Positions 9,123 through 18,398 of a DNA stretch of 64,000 nt are shown here, piece by piece. The translations under genes were made by a program, and so were the position numbers. The notes beneath the pieces were generated by a model that had not been told where the DNA came from, ran no database searches, and was given only the letters and a program-made list of their open reading frames with translations. The stretch comes from Desulfofalx alkaliphila DSM 12257 (lineage in GTDB: Bacteria > Bacillota > Desulfotomaculia > Desulfotomaculales > Desulfohalotomaculaceae), in NCBI RefSeq assembly GCF_000711975.1, contig NZ_JONT01000007.1, positions 87,745-151,744 of the forward strand. The letters are read 5' to 3'. Each line of letters opens with the position of its first letter. The stretch's first letter is position 1.

Positions 9123-9581
9123 TCACCCCTTGAATAACTCGTTAAACTTGCTCACCACCATGCCAGTAGCTTTTTTAGGTTTCACCACTATCAAAATATT
9201 GTCATCGCCACCTATGGTGCCAATAATCTCCGGCCAGTTGGCATTGTCTATGGCAGAAGCAACCCCCATTGCTTCACCTGTCATGGTTTTGATTATAATG
9301 ATGTTTTCACTATAATCGATGTTGGTAACAGAGGTTTTAAACAGGCGTTTTAGACGTTCATCATTGCGGAGTACAACAGGCTCATTGGGCAATGCATAGC
9401 GCGGCGAACTGTTTTCAGTGGGAATTTTTATCAAGCCCAACTCTTTTATATCCCTGGATATAGTGGCTTGGGTGACATTAAAACCCTCTTCTTTTAACCG
9501 GCGTACCAATTCCGCTTGGGTTTCAATGGGCTGGTTTTGAATAATTTCTTGTATTTTTAATTGACGCCTGGCCTTGGTCAA
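9123..9581 (-). CDS. argR: ArgR, arginine repressor
   Basis: The protein has 152 residues. The N-terminal winged helix (about 1-70) contains VTQATISRDIKELGL, the ArgR DNA-binding helix. The C-terminal oligomerisation and arginine-binding domain contains GTIGGDDNILIV. It represses arginine biosynthesis when arginine is bound. The start is TTG with a GGTGGG site inside the end of the preceding gene, so the two are coupled. Confidence 0.95.
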   Translation of the reverse strand: MTKARRQLKIQEIIQNQPIETQAELVRRLKEEGFNVTQATISRDIKELGLIKIPTENSSPRYALPNEPVVLRNDERLKRLFKTSVTNIDYSENIIIIKTMTGEAMGVASAIDNANWPEIIGTIGGDDNILIVVKPKKATGMVVSKFNELFKG

Positions 9582-10151
9582 TTAACCCACCCTTTCTATT
9601 AAAAATATTACCGGTGCAGTGGGCGGACGATTAGCAAAACTGATGGTCACTGCCCAGTAGGCATGGGAATCCAGTGAACTGACCACCTGCTCAATGGCAT
9701 TCAATTCGTCCGCGCCACCCCGATGACCTGTATAAACTACCAGTGATATTTTGCCACCAACTTTAAGCATTTTAATGGCACTGTTCAAGGCTGACACAGT
9801 ATTCTCCGGCTCAGTAATGATCTTGTGGTCTCCCCCCGGCAGATAACCCAAGTTAAACATTACTGCATCCACCGGTTCTTTCACATGCTCCTCCATATTT
9901 TGGTGACCGCTGTGAACCAGATTAACAACATCCAACAGGTGATGCTCTTCCAGCAGTTGTGCCGTTTTGTCCAAAGCCTCCTGTTGAATATCAAAGGCAA
10001 ATACCCTTCCGGACCTGCCCACAGTTCGGGCTAAAAACAAGGTATCGTTACCGTTTCCGGCGGTGGCATCCACTGCCAATCCACCACTGGGCAGGGACTG
10101 GCCTATAAATTGCTGTGCTATATCCACCGCCCGTTTTTGCCCTTTAAACAT
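9582..10151 (-). CDS. mnmM: MnmM-type tRNA wobble-uridine methyltransferase (YtqB family)
   Basis: A 189-residue class I SAM-dependent methyltransferase. The SAM motif is AVDATAGNGNDTLFLA near 26-41, and the family signature is FNLGYLPGGDHKI near 100. Bacillus YtqB was shown to be MnmM, which performs the last methylation of mnm5s2U in tRNA; assignment here is by family. Its start overlaps the nadK stop and its stop overlaps the argR start region, placing it in the nadK-argR-recN operon. Confidence 0.85.
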   Translation of the reverse strand: MFKGQKRAVDIAQQFIGQSLPSGGLAVDATAGNGNDTLFLARTVGRSGRVFAFDIQQEALDKTAQLLEEHHLLDVVNLVHSGHQNMEEHVKEPVDAVMFNLGYLPGGDHKIITEPENTVSALNSAIKMLKVGGKISLVVYTGHRGGADELNAIEQVVSSLDSHAYWAVTISFANRPPTAPVIFLIERVG

Positions 10152-11010
10152 GACTGCTGTTCCACTCCTCCAGCTTCTTTCTTAGTATTTCATAAAAATT
10201 ATGATTCTCCGTTCTAATAAATTTGGCATTATAAGGAGCTTGCCGTACCTGCACCACATCAAAGGATTCTAAATCAAATCTACATTGTCCATCCACCGTA
10301 AGTACAATTTCTCCCCGGTTGGTTTCTGCCATCACACTGATTGTATAGTCCGGTGATATGACCAGGGGCCTTGCTGACAGTGTGTGTGGGCAAATGGGGG
10401 TTACCACCATCAGGTCAAGGTCCGGACCCACAATGGGTCCCCCGGCAGACAAGGAGTAGGCAGTGGAGCCGGTGGAGCTTGCCACTATAACCCCGTCTGC
10501 GGGATAGCTGTTCATATGCTCACCGTTTACATGTAGTTCCAACCATATCAGCCTGGCAAATGCACCCTTAGAAATAACGGCGTCATTTAAGCCCGTCAGC
10601 GTTTTTAGCAGCTTGTCCTTTCGGTACACCCGGGCTTCGATCATCATCCGTTCTTCCACTGTGTAGTTACCTGCTATCAATTTTTCTAAACCCGGCAACA
10701 AATCGGGTATGTCTACCTCGGTTAAAAAGCCCAATCTCCCGGCATTTACACCATAAATTGGTGTGCCTGCGGGGGCTGCCGCCCGGGCACAGTTTAATAT
10801 GGTGCCGTCGCCGCCCCATACCATCAAACAGTCACACATTCCGGCCAGTTGGCTTAGGGGGTAGTAGTTTTTATTTATATTAAGTATTTCGGCACATTCA
10901 TCAGTTATCAGCACCCTAATGTTTTTGCCTTGGAGCCAATGGTAGATTTTTTCAACCACCGGCGCAACCTTGTGTTTCTCTTTATTTAAAACAAGACCGA
11001 TGGTTTTCAA
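10144..11010 (-). CDS. nadK: NAD kinase
   Basis: This 288-residue enzyme phosphorylates NAD to NADP. The signature WGGDGTILN lies near 65-73, followed by GVNAGRLGFLTEV and the conserved SSTGSTAYSLSAGGPIV block. Length and motif order are normal. It overlaps both neighbours by a few bases, so it belongs to the same transcript as the upstream membrane-anchored protein and the downstream mnmM. Confidence 0.96.
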   Translation of the reverse strand: MKTIGLVLNKEKHKVAPVVEKIYHWLQGKNIRVLITDECAEILNINKNYYPLSQLAGMCDCLMVWGGDGTILNCARAAAPAGTPIYGVNAGRLGFLTEVDIPDLLPGLEKLIAGNYTVEERMMIEARVYRKDKLLKTLTGLNDAVISKGAFARLIWLELHVNGEHMNSYPADGVIVASSTGSTAYSLSAGGPIVGPDLDLMVVTPICPHTLSARPLVISPDYTISVMAETNRGEIVLTVDGQCRFDLESFDVVQVRQAPYNAKFIRTENHNFYEILRKKLEEWNSSHV

Positions 11011-11531
11011 AAAATAACGCCTCCCTTAATCAGTAACAGCACCACCAGTACACCTGCCCCAAAGGCAATGGCGTGGGAAATGTAACTGTCGGCCCTTTTG
11101 GGCAGTTTGATTTGAAACTGCACTGTATGTATTTTTTTATTTTCCATATCCAATAAGAGTACCCCATTGGTACGATATATCAAATAGTATTCCAGCAGCT
11201 GCCTTCTTATTTCAGCAGAGGTGGGCCTTTCCACCTGCTTCCCGGTTTTTACTTCAACCACATAAGTATAACCGCCTTTTTTGACAATAAAATCGGCCTT
11301 TACGTGGTTTTTATAGTCACGGTTGTCCACCTTTGTTAATATTGGCACCCGTTGTTGAGCGGATACAATGGTATAGCCCTGGTCTTCTAGGTAGTTTTGG
11401 GCAGCCCTCTCCGCCCGGCGGGCAGTTTTAGACTGTCGTTTTAATTTATAAGAACGCACTAACTTGGTTAAATAGTAAACGAAAAGGGCACCAAAAACAA
11501 TGCCCAATATAAGAATATCAGTGGACGTCAT
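11007..11531 (-). CDS. Membrane-anchored protein with a PD-(D/E)XK nuclease-like domain
   Basis: I do not recognise a named family for this 174-residue protein. One membrane segment lies at 5-22 and a second at about 153-170. Between them is a soluble domain with a basic N-terminal stretch (KLKRQSKTARRAERAA), then KADFIVKK followed by YVVEVKTGK. The D...EVK spacing matches the core of PD-(D/E)XK restriction-endonuclease folds. It sits between tlyA and nadK with four-base overlaps on both sides, so it is a regular operon member. The catalytic role is inferred from the motif only. Confidence 0.7.
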   Translation of the reverse strand: MTSTDILILGIVFGALFVYYLTKLVRSYKLKRQSKTARRAERAAQNYLEDQGYTIVSAQQRVPILTKVDNRDYKNHVKADFIVKKGGYTYVVEVKTGKQVERPTSAEIRRQLLEYYLIYRTNGVLLLDMENKKIHTVQFQIKLPKRADSYISHAIAFGAGVLVVLLLIKGGVIF

Positions 11532-12340
11532 TTGGCTAGCCCCTTATGTGCATTTTCAACCACCTTATTTACCGGTACCGGTTTTTGTGGGCACCCAGGG
11601 GAGGCACCCTTGGTGAAATAAAGCAAGTACTCAATATTGCCCTCCGGCCCTTTGATTGGTGAATAGTCCAGTCCCTGGGGCTGAAAACCCAACTGCTCAA
11701 CAACTTTTAGCACTTGGTTAATCACTTCAATATGAACTTGGGGATCACGAACTACCCCTTTTTTGCCCACCTTTTCCGGGCCGGCCTCAAATTGGGGCTT
11801 GATCAGCACCACAGCCCCCGCATCATCGGCGGTGAGCTCAGCCACCTTGGGCAATACCTTGGATAAAGATATAAATGAAACATCCACCGTAGCAAAGTCA
11901 GGCAGCTGTTCCAGCCTTTCGGCCTCCAAATGGCGGATATTGGTTCTTTCAAGCACCACCACACGCTCATGCTGACGCAGTGACCAGGCCAATTGCCCAT
12001 ACCCCACATCCACAGCATATACCATTGAAGCTCCCTTTTGCAGGGCACAATCGGTAAAACCCCCGGTAGAGGCACCTATATCGAGCACAATTTTACCGGA
12101 AAGGTCTATATTAAAGACTGCCAGCGCCTTTTCCAGTTTCAGTCCACCCCTGCTTACATAGGGCAGAGGTGTACCCTTTATTTCAATTTTGCATTGGCCG
12201 GTAACCTGGTGTCCCGGCTTGTCTACCCTCTTGCCGTCCACAAAAACCAAGCCCGCCATCACTGCTGAGCGGGCTTTTTCCCGGCTGGAAAACTGGCCAC
12301 GGGATACCAGCAATGTATCTAACCTTTGCTTGCCGGACAT
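11528..12340 (-). CDS. tlyA: TlyA-family rRNA (cytidine-2'-O) methyltransferase
   Basis: The protein has 270 residues from the ATG at 12340, chosen because TTGGAGG stands seven bases ahead. The N-terminal S4 RNA-binding domain (RLDTLLVSRGQFSSREKARS) is followed by an FtsJ-like methyltransferase fold with the SAM site VLDIGASTGGFTDCALQ and a VTFDVSFISL-like motif IV (ATVDVSFISLSKV). The family 2'-O-methylates 16S and 23S rRNA. It lies directly behind dxs, as in many Firmicutes (yqxC). Confidence 0.9.
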   Translation of the reverse strand: MSGKQRLDTLLVSRGQFSSREKARSAVMAGLVFVDGKRVDKPGHQVTGQCKIEIKGTPLPYVSRGGLKLEKALAVFNIDLSGKIVLDIGASTGGFTDCALQKGASMVYAVDVGYGQLAWSLRQHERVVVLERTNIRHLEAERLEQLPDFATVDVSFISLSKVLPKVAELTADDAGAVVLIKPQFEAGPEKVGKKGVVRDPQVHIEVINQVLKVVEQLGFQPQGLDYSPIKGPEGNIEYLLYFTKGASPGCPQKPVPVNKVVENAHKGLAK

Positions 12341-12365
12341 AAAATCCTCCAATATATTTTTAGTG

Positions 12366-14261
12366 TTACTCATGGGCAAGAATTAATTTTGGTCTTCTGC
12401 CCATCATGTTCAGTGATTGGTTTACCAAATTATCAACTGTCAGCCCATACTTCTCATGCATGATAGAAGGACGGGCATGTTCCACAAACTCATCGGGAAT
12501 TCCTAATCTTTTTACTTTAATGTCATGAACTCCCCTTTGCTCCAATAATTCCAGTATGGAGCTGCCAAGGCCACCGGCCAACACATGTTCTTCTATGGTT
12601 ATCAACCGCCTGGTTTGAGTAACATGGTGCATAATACATTCTTCATCCAGGGGCTTAATAAAACGCACATTAATTACAGTGGCTTGTACCCCAAGTTTGC
12701 CCAACTCCCGGGAGGCTTGCTCCGCCACAGCAACCATGTTGGACACGGCAATCAAGGTAATATCTTTACCCTGACGCAGCACTTCGCACCGGCCCACCGG
12801 CAATACCATTGGGTCCGGGTCCATTTGGCAGCCGACACCGGCACCCCGGGGGTATCGAATGGCACAGGGAGCCTCGTGTTCTATGGCTGTCTTTATCATA
12901 TGCTGCAGCTCATTTTCATCCTTGGGGGCCATGATAGTAAGATTGGGTATAGATCTTAAAAAAGCGATGTCAAAAACGCCCTGGTGGGTTGCCCCGTCGT
13001 CCCCCACTATCCCCGCCCTATCAATGGCAAATACCACCGGCAGGTTTTGTAAACAAACATCGTGCATCACCTGGTCGTAAGCCCGCTGCATAAAAGTGGA
13101 GTATATGGCCACCACCGGTTTATAGCCCCTGTTAGCCATACCTGCCGCCATGGTCACCGCATGCTGCTCGGCAATACCCACATCAAAAAAACGCTGGGGG
13201 TAAAGGTGGCTAAATTGTGATAATCCCGTTCCGCTGGCCATGGCAGCGGTAATTGCCAGTATGTTGTCATTTTCGGCAGCCAGTTTTACCAATGTATCAC
13301 TGAAAACAGAGGTATAGGTGGGGGCACCGTTCTTTTTAATTACCTCCCCCGACACCCTGTCAAAGGGCCCTACACCGTGAAATTTATCCGGATTTTGCTC
13401 CGCAGGCAAATAACCCTTCCCCTTTGTGGTGACCACATGCACCAGCACCGGCCCACCAACACCTTTGGCCTGCTTAAGCACATCGGTTATATCTTCTATG
13501 TTATGGCCGTCAATGGGACCTAAATATGTAAAACCTAATTCCTCAAAGAGCATGCCCGGTACTACCAGGTGCTTCAAGCTGTCCTTCATCCGCTCTGCCA
13601 GCTTTAACACCTGTTTACCAATGGGCAGTTTGTTCAATAAATTTTCAATTTCTTCCTTGCCCTTGGAGTACATGGGGTCGGTACGGATACGGCTCAAGTA
13701 GCGGGATAAGCCTCCCACATTTTCCCCAATACTCATTTCATTATCATTTAAAATAACTATTAAGTCTTTTTTTAAATCCCCGGCATGGTTCAAGGCCTCA
13801 AAGGCCATACCTCCGGTCATTGCACCGTCGCCAATTACCGCCACCACCGAATATTTTTCACCCTGTAAATCCCTGGCCACCGCCATACCCAGGGCAGCGG
13901 ATATGGAAGTGCTGCTATGCCCGGTGCCAAAGGCATCGTGAATACTCTCGCTGCAGCGGGGAAAGCCGGCGATACCCTGATGCTGGCGCAAGGTGTGGAA
14001 TTGATCTTTGCGCCCGGTAAGGATTTTATGCACATAACACTGGTGCCCCACATCATAGATAATTCTATCCCGTTCACTGTCAAAAACACGGTGAATGGCA
14101 AGGGTCAGCTCCACCACCCCTAGGTTGGGTGCCAAGTGACCGCCGGTCTTTGAAACGGTTTCTATTATTAACCGGCGCAGTTCATCAGCCAAGAGCTGTA
14201 ATTTTTTATTATCCAAATTGCGCACATCCTGAGGTAATGATACGTTGTCTATTATCGTCAC
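12366..14261 (-). CDS. dxs: 1-deoxy-D-xylulose-5-phosphate synthase
   Basis: This 631-residue, TPP-dependent enzyme makes DXP from pyruvate and glyceraldehyde 3-phosphate, the first step of the MEP isoprenoid pathway. The TPP/Mg motif is [18 protein letters not shown] plus [11 protein letters not shown], and the transketolase-like domain has [15 protein letters not shown]. The GTG start follows AAAGGTGG. It works together with ispA upstream in the same gene cluster. Confidence 0.97.
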   Translation of the reverse strand: MTIIDNVSLPQDVRNLDNKKLQLLADELRRLIIETVSKTGGHLAPNLGVVELTLAIHRVFDSERDRIIYDVGHQCYVHKILTGRKDQFHTLRQHQGIAGFPRCSESIHDAFGTGHSSTSISAALGMAVARDLQGEKYSVVAVIGDGAMTGGMAFEALNHAGDLKKDLIVILNDNEMSIGENVGGLSRYLSRIRTDPMYSKGKEEIENLLNKLPIGKQVLKLAERMKDSLKHLVVPGMLFEELGFTYLGPIDGHNIEDITDVLKQAKGVGGPVLVHVVTTKGKGYLPAEQNPDKFHGVGPFDRVSGEVIKKNGAPTYTSVFSDTLVKLAAENDNILAITAAMASGTGLSQFSHLYPQRFFDVGIAEQHAVTMAAGMANRGYKPVVAIYSTFMQRAYDQVMHDVCLQNLPVVFAIDRAGIVGDDGATHQGVFDIAFLRSIPNLTIMAPKDENELQHMIKTAIEHEAPCAIRYPRGAGVGCQMDPDPMVLPVGRCEVLRQGKDITLIAVSNMVAVAEQASRELGKLGVQATVINVRFIKPLDEECIMHHVTQTRRLITIEEHVLAGGLGSSILELLEQRGVHDIKVKRLGIPDEFVEHARPSIMHEKYGLTVDNLVNQSLNMMGRRPKLILAHE

Positions 14262-14285
14262 CGTTATTTAACCACCTTTTGTTCG

Positions 14286-14882
14286 CTATTCCTTAGGTCG
14301 CCGTCTCTTGCGATAAGGATCACGCCCTATACTTTTTTCGACCCGGGCTATGTTTTTTCCTACAAAAAAAACTATTGTATTTGCATTCCTTAAGGCAAAT
14401 TTTTTGCCCAGTGCCTTACCCGATATGGTTAAAGATGCCACACTGGCCGTTACCAATACATTTAGTATAAATATATCCCAATGGGGGTTTTCCATAATTA
14501 TTTGTGCCACTATGGATATACCCAGGGCACCTGATACAGTGCCGGCAATGTCACCCACCACATCCAGGGAAATATTAGCAACCCTGTCTGCATTTCTGAG
14601 CAGCATCACACTCTGCTGCGCTCCCAGCACCCGTTTGGCTGCCATGGCGTGAAAGGGTGTTTCATTGGCTGCGGTAACTGCGGTACCAAAAATATCAAAG
14701 GATATACCAATTAAAATCATCATTAACAAAATCAAAAATGCCGTGGCACTGCTCAGCCCCCGCACCAGCAATTCAGAGACAACAGAAAAAAACACAGCCA
14801 GGGAAAATGCACCGATTCCCACCAGTACAATATACGACCCAGATACACTGGATTTATTATTTCCCAAACAATTCCACTCCAT
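14286..14882 (-). CDS. oapA: OapA-like DUF21 membrane protein, partner of the OLE RNA
   Basis: The protein has 198 residues. Membrane segments lie at about 17-40, 43-66, 113-132 and 138-156, between which is FDIFGTAVTAANETPFHAM, recalling the DUF21 (CorB/CNNM N-terminal) family. The C-terminus is strongly basic (DPYRKRRRPKE). The gene immediately downstream of OLE RNA in other Firmicutes encodes OapA, a DUF21-like protein that binds the RNA and takes it to the membrane; position and features agree here. A TTG start 15 bases further in (14867), nine bases after GGAG, is a plausible alternative to the ATG used. Confidence 0.82.
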   Translation of the reverse strand: MEWNCLGNNKSSVSGSYIVLVGIGAFSLAVFFSVVSELLVRGLSSATAFLILLMMILIGISFDIFGTAVTAANETPFHAMAAKRVLGAQQSVMLLRNADRVANISLDVVGDIAGTVSGALGISIVAQIIMENPHWDIFILNVLVTASVASLTISGKALGKKFALRNANTIVFFVGKNIARVEKSIGRDPYRKRRRPKE

Positions 14883-14899
14883 CCATATATACCAATATA

Positions 14900-14921
14900 G
14901 GGCTGCTTTTTAAAGCAGCCC
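14900..14921 (-). other. Strong hairpin between OLE RNA and oapA
   Basis: GGGCTGCTTT folds back on AAAGCAGCCC. It lies 26 bases past the OLE closing stem and 18 bases ahead of the oapA start. No T run follows on the minus strand, so it may mark RNA 3' processing or limit oapA translation rather than terminate. Confidence 0.55.
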
Positions 14922-14946
14922 ATGGGTATAGATTAAAATATATATA

Positions 14947-15564
14947 CGTTGTACTAAAGTGACAGCTTACCGAGTAAATGTTGCGGCTTAGGTCTAGCAG
15001 GTTTTCCCAAAAGACCACCGACTGTCGCCATATCGGCGGTTTCCCATTAAGGTCTTTTCCGGACCGTTACCGGTTCCGGGGCTAGATTACCACTTAGTCC
15101 GCACTGTAATCCCCGGCAAGCCCTGGGTGACCCAGACAGCCTAGGAGTTTTCCTCAACAGAATTACCCTTTCCTAGCCTCTTTTGCAATAAAGGTTTCAT
15201 CCCTGCTTTACACAGACCGGGCCCGGACCGTGTAAAGCACTTACCGGAGTTCGCCATTACCACTCAAGGCAGGCTACACTGCACGCAGCTTCCTTCCACG
15301 TGCAGGTTTTCTCCAAGCCATAGTTCGCCGTTGCCTAACGGTTCCCCACAAACTTGGGCCTCCACGGAAACAGGGTCAAGATCCACATGCCATTGTGGGT
15401 TGCCCTATAACCTTAACTCCCAGTACCAGCCCCCAACTGGGCGTCAGAAGCCAGCACCAGGAACTTCATCGATGTGCCCGTTGACGGATTTTTAGGCCCG
15501 CCTTCAGAAAGGAAATCCTGACTAGGATACTGCATCACTTTAGCAACGCCTATGTTTTCATGCC
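14947..15564 (-). ncRNA. ole: OLE RNA (ornate, large, extremophilic)
   Basis: There is no open reading frame here, yet about 600 bases show many G/C-rich complementary blocks. The 5' end (CGTTGCTAAAGTGA, 15535-15548 on the minus strand) pairs with the 3' end (TCACTTTAGTACAACG, 14947-14962), a long-range closing stem around a ~602-base RNA. OLE RNAs are about 600 nt, lie between ispA and a DUF21-type gene near dxs, and occur in extremophilic or anaerobic Firmicutes; all three facts match. OLE forms a membrane-associated ribonucleoprotein with OapA and other proteins and is linked to cold, alcohol and magnesium stress tolerance. The exact ends are estimates. Confidence 0.87.
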
Positions 15565-15570
15565 TAAAAA

Positions 15571-15599
15571 ATTATAGCATAAATAATTTATACTGACAA
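15571..15599 (-). promoter_or_regulatory. Sigma-A promoter of the OLE RNA
   Basis: On the minus strand TTGTCA (15594-15599) and TATAAT (15571-15576) are separated by exactly 17 bases. Transcription would start near 15564, a few bases ahead of the OLE closing stem. The RNA can thus be made independently of the ispA transcript. Confidence 0.75.
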
Positions 15600-15713
15600 A
15601 GTCAAAATGAGACCGCTTTAGGCCTGGTTTGAAGTTGTATTGCCATAGTTTATATTATAAGTAACTGACTCTTTTTCGCAGTCGCCCGCAAATGATTTTG
15701 TTTCGTTTTGCAT

Positions 15714-16598
15714 TTAATGATCACGATGAACAATAAACTTTAATGTATGGCGTAAAAAATCCACTTCCGGGCCAAAGGATTCTAAAGCTGCCATGCCCTT
15801 GTGCATACATTGCCGGGCCATGTGCTTTGAGTGTTCAATGCCGTATTTGGCAGGATAGGTGGATTTATTGTTTTTTGCATCACTGCCCACCGGTTTTCCT
15901 AGTTTAGCAGCATCACCTTCCACATCTAAAATATCGTCCACAATTTGAAAGGCCAGCCCTAAATTCTCTGCATACTCAGTTAATGCCCCCAACTGTCTTT
16001 CATCAGCCCCACCTAATATGGCGCCGCAGCGCACCGCCGCCCGAAATAAGGCGCCCGTTTTGTGCCGATGAATGTATTCCATGGTGCCTTCATCAACAAG
16101 ACTGTTGGCCGACTGGATATCCACCACCTGGCCGCCAATTAAGCCCTGGGAACCGGCAGCATGGGCCAGCTCTTTAATGGCAAGTACCACCGCTTCAGCC
16201 GATGAGGTGGCGGCATTTTGGGCCATCAATTGAAAGGCCAGGGTCAACATGGCATCGCCGGCTAAAATAGCAATGGCCTCACCAAAAACCTTGTGGTTAG
16301 TGGCCTTTCCCCGGCGCATATCATCGTTATCCATGGCAGGCAAATCATCGTGTACCAGTGAATAGGTGTGTATTAGTTCCAAGGCACAGGCCGCCGGCAA
16401 TACCCGTTGGGGCTGGCAGCCCACCGCCTCTGCAGCACCAAGAACAAGGGCAGGTCGAAGACGTTTCCCGCCGGACAAAAGGCTGTATCTCATGGCCCGA
16501 TGTATCACCTCAGGATACTCAGCCTCTGCCGGTATAAACTGAACCATTGCATCTTCAACCATTTTTGCACGCATTCTAAGCTGCCTTGAAAAATCCAT
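15714..16598 (-). CDS. ispA: Farnesyl diphosphate synthase (IspA)
   Basis: This 294-residue polyprenyl synthase condenses IPP with DMAPP/GPP. The first aspartate-rich motif is DDLPAMDNDD near 84, the second is DDILDVEGD near 225, and GGKRLRPALV marks the IPP-binding region. The stop of xseB is adjacent to its start. The gene order xseA...xseB-ispA-OLE-oapA-dxs joins isoprenoid precursor synthesis with the OLE locus. Confidence 0.95.
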   Translation of the reverse strand: MDFSRQLRMRAKMVEDAMVQFIPAEAEYPEVIHRAMRYSLLSGGKRLRPALVLGAAEAVGCQPQRVLPAACALELIHTYSLVHDDLPAMDNDDMRRGKATNHKVFGEAIAILAGDAMLTLAFQLMAQNAATSSAEAVVLAIKELAHAAGSQGLIGGQVVDIQSANSLVDEGTMEYIHRHKTGALFRAAVRCGAILGGADERQLGALTEYAENLGLAFQIVDDILDVEGDAAKLGKPVGSDAKNNKSTYPAKYGIEHSKHMARQCMHKGMAALESFGPEVDFLRHTLKFIVHRDH

Positions 16599-16847
16599 TT
16601 ACCCTTCCCCCTTGGCCTGCTGTAGTTCTTTTAGCATAAGTTCACCCTTGTCATCGGCCAAAAGCACCCTAATGTGCTCTTCCGCATTATCCAGTTTATG
16701 GTTACACACCTTAACCAGTTCTATACCTTCGGCATATAATGCCAATGACTCTTCCAGCGGTAATTGACCGTCTTCCAGTTGTTTAACTACCACTTCCAGC
16801 CTGGCCAATGCTTCCTCAAAAGTCAGCTCTTTTTGTTTTTCTTGCAC
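16599..16847 (-). CDS. xseB: Exodeoxyribonuclease VII small subunit
   Basis: The protein has 82 residues from a GTG at 16847. This start is chosen because AGGAGG (16855-16860) stands seven bases ahead; a longer in-frame reading to 16874 has no such site. The sequence [33 protein letters not shown] is the whole-family signature, shown here in pieces: EEALARLE and [10 protein letters not shown]. It partners XseA to degrade single-stranded DNA. Confidence 0.93.
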   Translation of the reverse strand: MQEKQKELTFEEALARLEVVVKQLEDGQLPLEESLALYAEGIELVKVCNHKLDNAEEHIRVLLADDKGELMLKELQQAKGEG

Positions 16848-16876
16848 AAATAAACCTCCTAAAAAGTAAACCACAA

Positions 16877-17521
16877 CTAAATCATGCGCCGGTTCATAAA
16901 CTCTAAAGTTTTTTCCTTCAAATGGGCTGCCTGGTCACTCAGGCGGGCCTTTTCTGCCTTAAATTGCTCAACAAAGGCCCTGTCTTCTATGCCACCAATG
17001 TTACTTTCTGCGGTAATCAGCGCCGACTGCACAGCTGCTTCCGCCAGGTGGGCCGCCACGCCGGTGTCACTGACAGCCAATTTAGTACCTATTTCCGCAA
17101 GCCGGCAGGCCAAAGAAAGCACTTCCACCCCCGCTGCAGCAATGGCCAGGGGTGTGCCGGTGGCGTTTATTAGGGCCCCTTGCATTCTTTCTTTGCGGTA
17201 TTTTTGCTGTTCTTCATTTTCCTTAGGCAGCCGCAACACTTCCATGAAGGCATCAAAGTGGGCCATGTCATCTAAGGCCAACCTTTTCAGTTTTTCCATC
17301 AAGCGGTTGCCCTTATCTATCAGTTGTTTAACTTCCTCTTCAACCTGGCGGTATTTTTGTTTGCCCACAGTGAGCCTGCCCACCATTTGCACCAGGGCAG
17401 CAGCCTGGGCCCCGCAAAGGGCAGCCACACTGCCCCCACCCGGGGTAGGGGCGTCCGATGCTGTAACATTAAGAAAATCCCTTACACTTTTATCGAAAAT
17501 ATCAGACATGGTTGTTGTCAC
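16877..17521 (-). CDS. fchA: Formimidoyltetrahydrofolate cyclodeaminase-family protein (FchA-like)
   Basis: At 214 residues this helical protein has the family hallmark [12 protein letters not shown] near 24-35 and further conserved [11 protein letters not shown] and [10 protein letters not shown] segments. In acetogens and related anaerobes FchA proteins act as methenyl-tetrahydrofolate cyclohydrolases or formimino-THF cyclodeaminases. Being beside folD, it probably serves one-carbon folate interconversion. Which reaction dominates cannot be told from sequence. Confidence 0.85.
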   Translation of the reverse strand: MTTTMSDIFDKSVRDFLNVTASDAPTPGGGSVAALCGAQAAALVQMVGRLTVGKQKYRQVEEEVKQLIDKGNRLMEKLKRLALDDMAHFDAFMEVLRLPKENEEQQKYRKERMQGALINATGTPLAIAAAGVEVLSLACRLAEIGTKLAVSDTGVAAHLAEAAVQSALITAESNIGGIEDRAFVEQFKAEKARLSDQAAHLKEKTLEFMNRRMI

Positions 17522-17524
17522 TCC

Positions 17525-18388
17525 TTATTGGACAAAGGCCTGTTGCATGGTGATGCCTTTTAATAGGTTCTTTAACATCATCACAGTGGTTATACTGCCC
17601 ACACCGCCGGGTACGGGGGTGATGGCCGAGGCAATTTCCTTTACATTTTCAAAATCCACATCACCGCAAATTTTCCCGTCTACCTGGCTTATACCGGCAT
17701 CAACCACCACGGCTCCCGGCTTCACCATATCCCCGGTAATTAATCCCGGTTTTCCCACTGCACTGAATATTACATCAGCCCTCTTGGTGTGATAAGCCAA
17801 ATCGGGGGTTTTAGAGTGACAAACGGTGATGGTGGCATTTTGGGCCAGCGCCAGATACATTAGAGACTTACCCACGGTTTCTCCCCGGCCAACCACCACA
17901 GCGTGTTTACCCTCGATGCCAATGCCATAGCGTTGCAGTATCTCTAAACAGGACAGCGGTGTAGCAGGATAGATACAATCGCCGCCGCTGAGGATATACC
18001 CCCGGTTAATGGGGTGCACGCCATCCACATCCTTGGCCGGCAAAATGCTGTCAATCACCTGCTGTTTATCAATATGTTCAGGAAGTGGCAAAAGCAATAA
18101 TATGCCATGTACTTTTTTGTTTTGGTTTAACTTGTCCACCACCGACAACAAATAATCTTCCTCAGCATCCTTAGGCAATTGCTCCAGATGAAATTTTACA
18201 TTAACATCGGCAGCTACCTTTTGTAAAAAGTTTGCATAGGCCACAGACGCAGCATCATCACCCATTAGCACCACTGCTAAACAGGGATTAATGCCCCGTT
18301 GCTGCCATTGTTCTACTTCAATTTTTAACTCTTCTTTTATTTTTATGGCTACTTCTTTACCATCCAATATTTTTGCCATCTTGACCAT
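17525..18388 (-). CDS. folD: Methylenetetrahydrofolate dehydrogenase/cyclohydrolase (FolD)
   Basis: A 287-residue bifunctional enzyme of the folate C1 pathway. It has DDAASVAYANFLQKVA with the catalytic Tyr/Lys region, LLLPLPEHID, DGVHPINRG, and the NADP-binding loop VVVGRGETVGKSL. The C-terminal PVPGGVGSITTVMML is canonical. It lies three bases from fchA and belongs to the xseA-folD-fchA-xseB-ispA operon. Confidence 0.96.
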   Translation of the reverse strand: MVKMAKILDGKEVAIKIKEELKIEVEQWQQRGINPCLAVVLMGDDAASVAYANFLQKVAADVNVKFHLEQLPKDAEEDYLLSVVDKLNQNKKVHGILLLLPLPEHIDKQQVIDSILPAKDVDGVHPINRGYILSGGDCIYPATPLSCLEILQRYGIGIEGKHAVVVGRGETVGKSLMYLALAQNATITVCHSKTPDLAYHTKRADVIFSAVGKPGLITGDMVKPGAVVVDAGISQVDGKICGDVDFENVKEIASAITPVPGGVGSITTVMMLKNLLKGITMQQAFVQ

Positions 18389-18398
18389 CCCCTCTTAC

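Noticed and set aside
14940..15570. Protein-coding gene or rRNA fragment in the ispA-oapA gap
   Set aside because: No long frame exists on either strand and the sequence does not match 16S, 23S or tRNA patterns. OLE RNA fits position, size and the paired ends.
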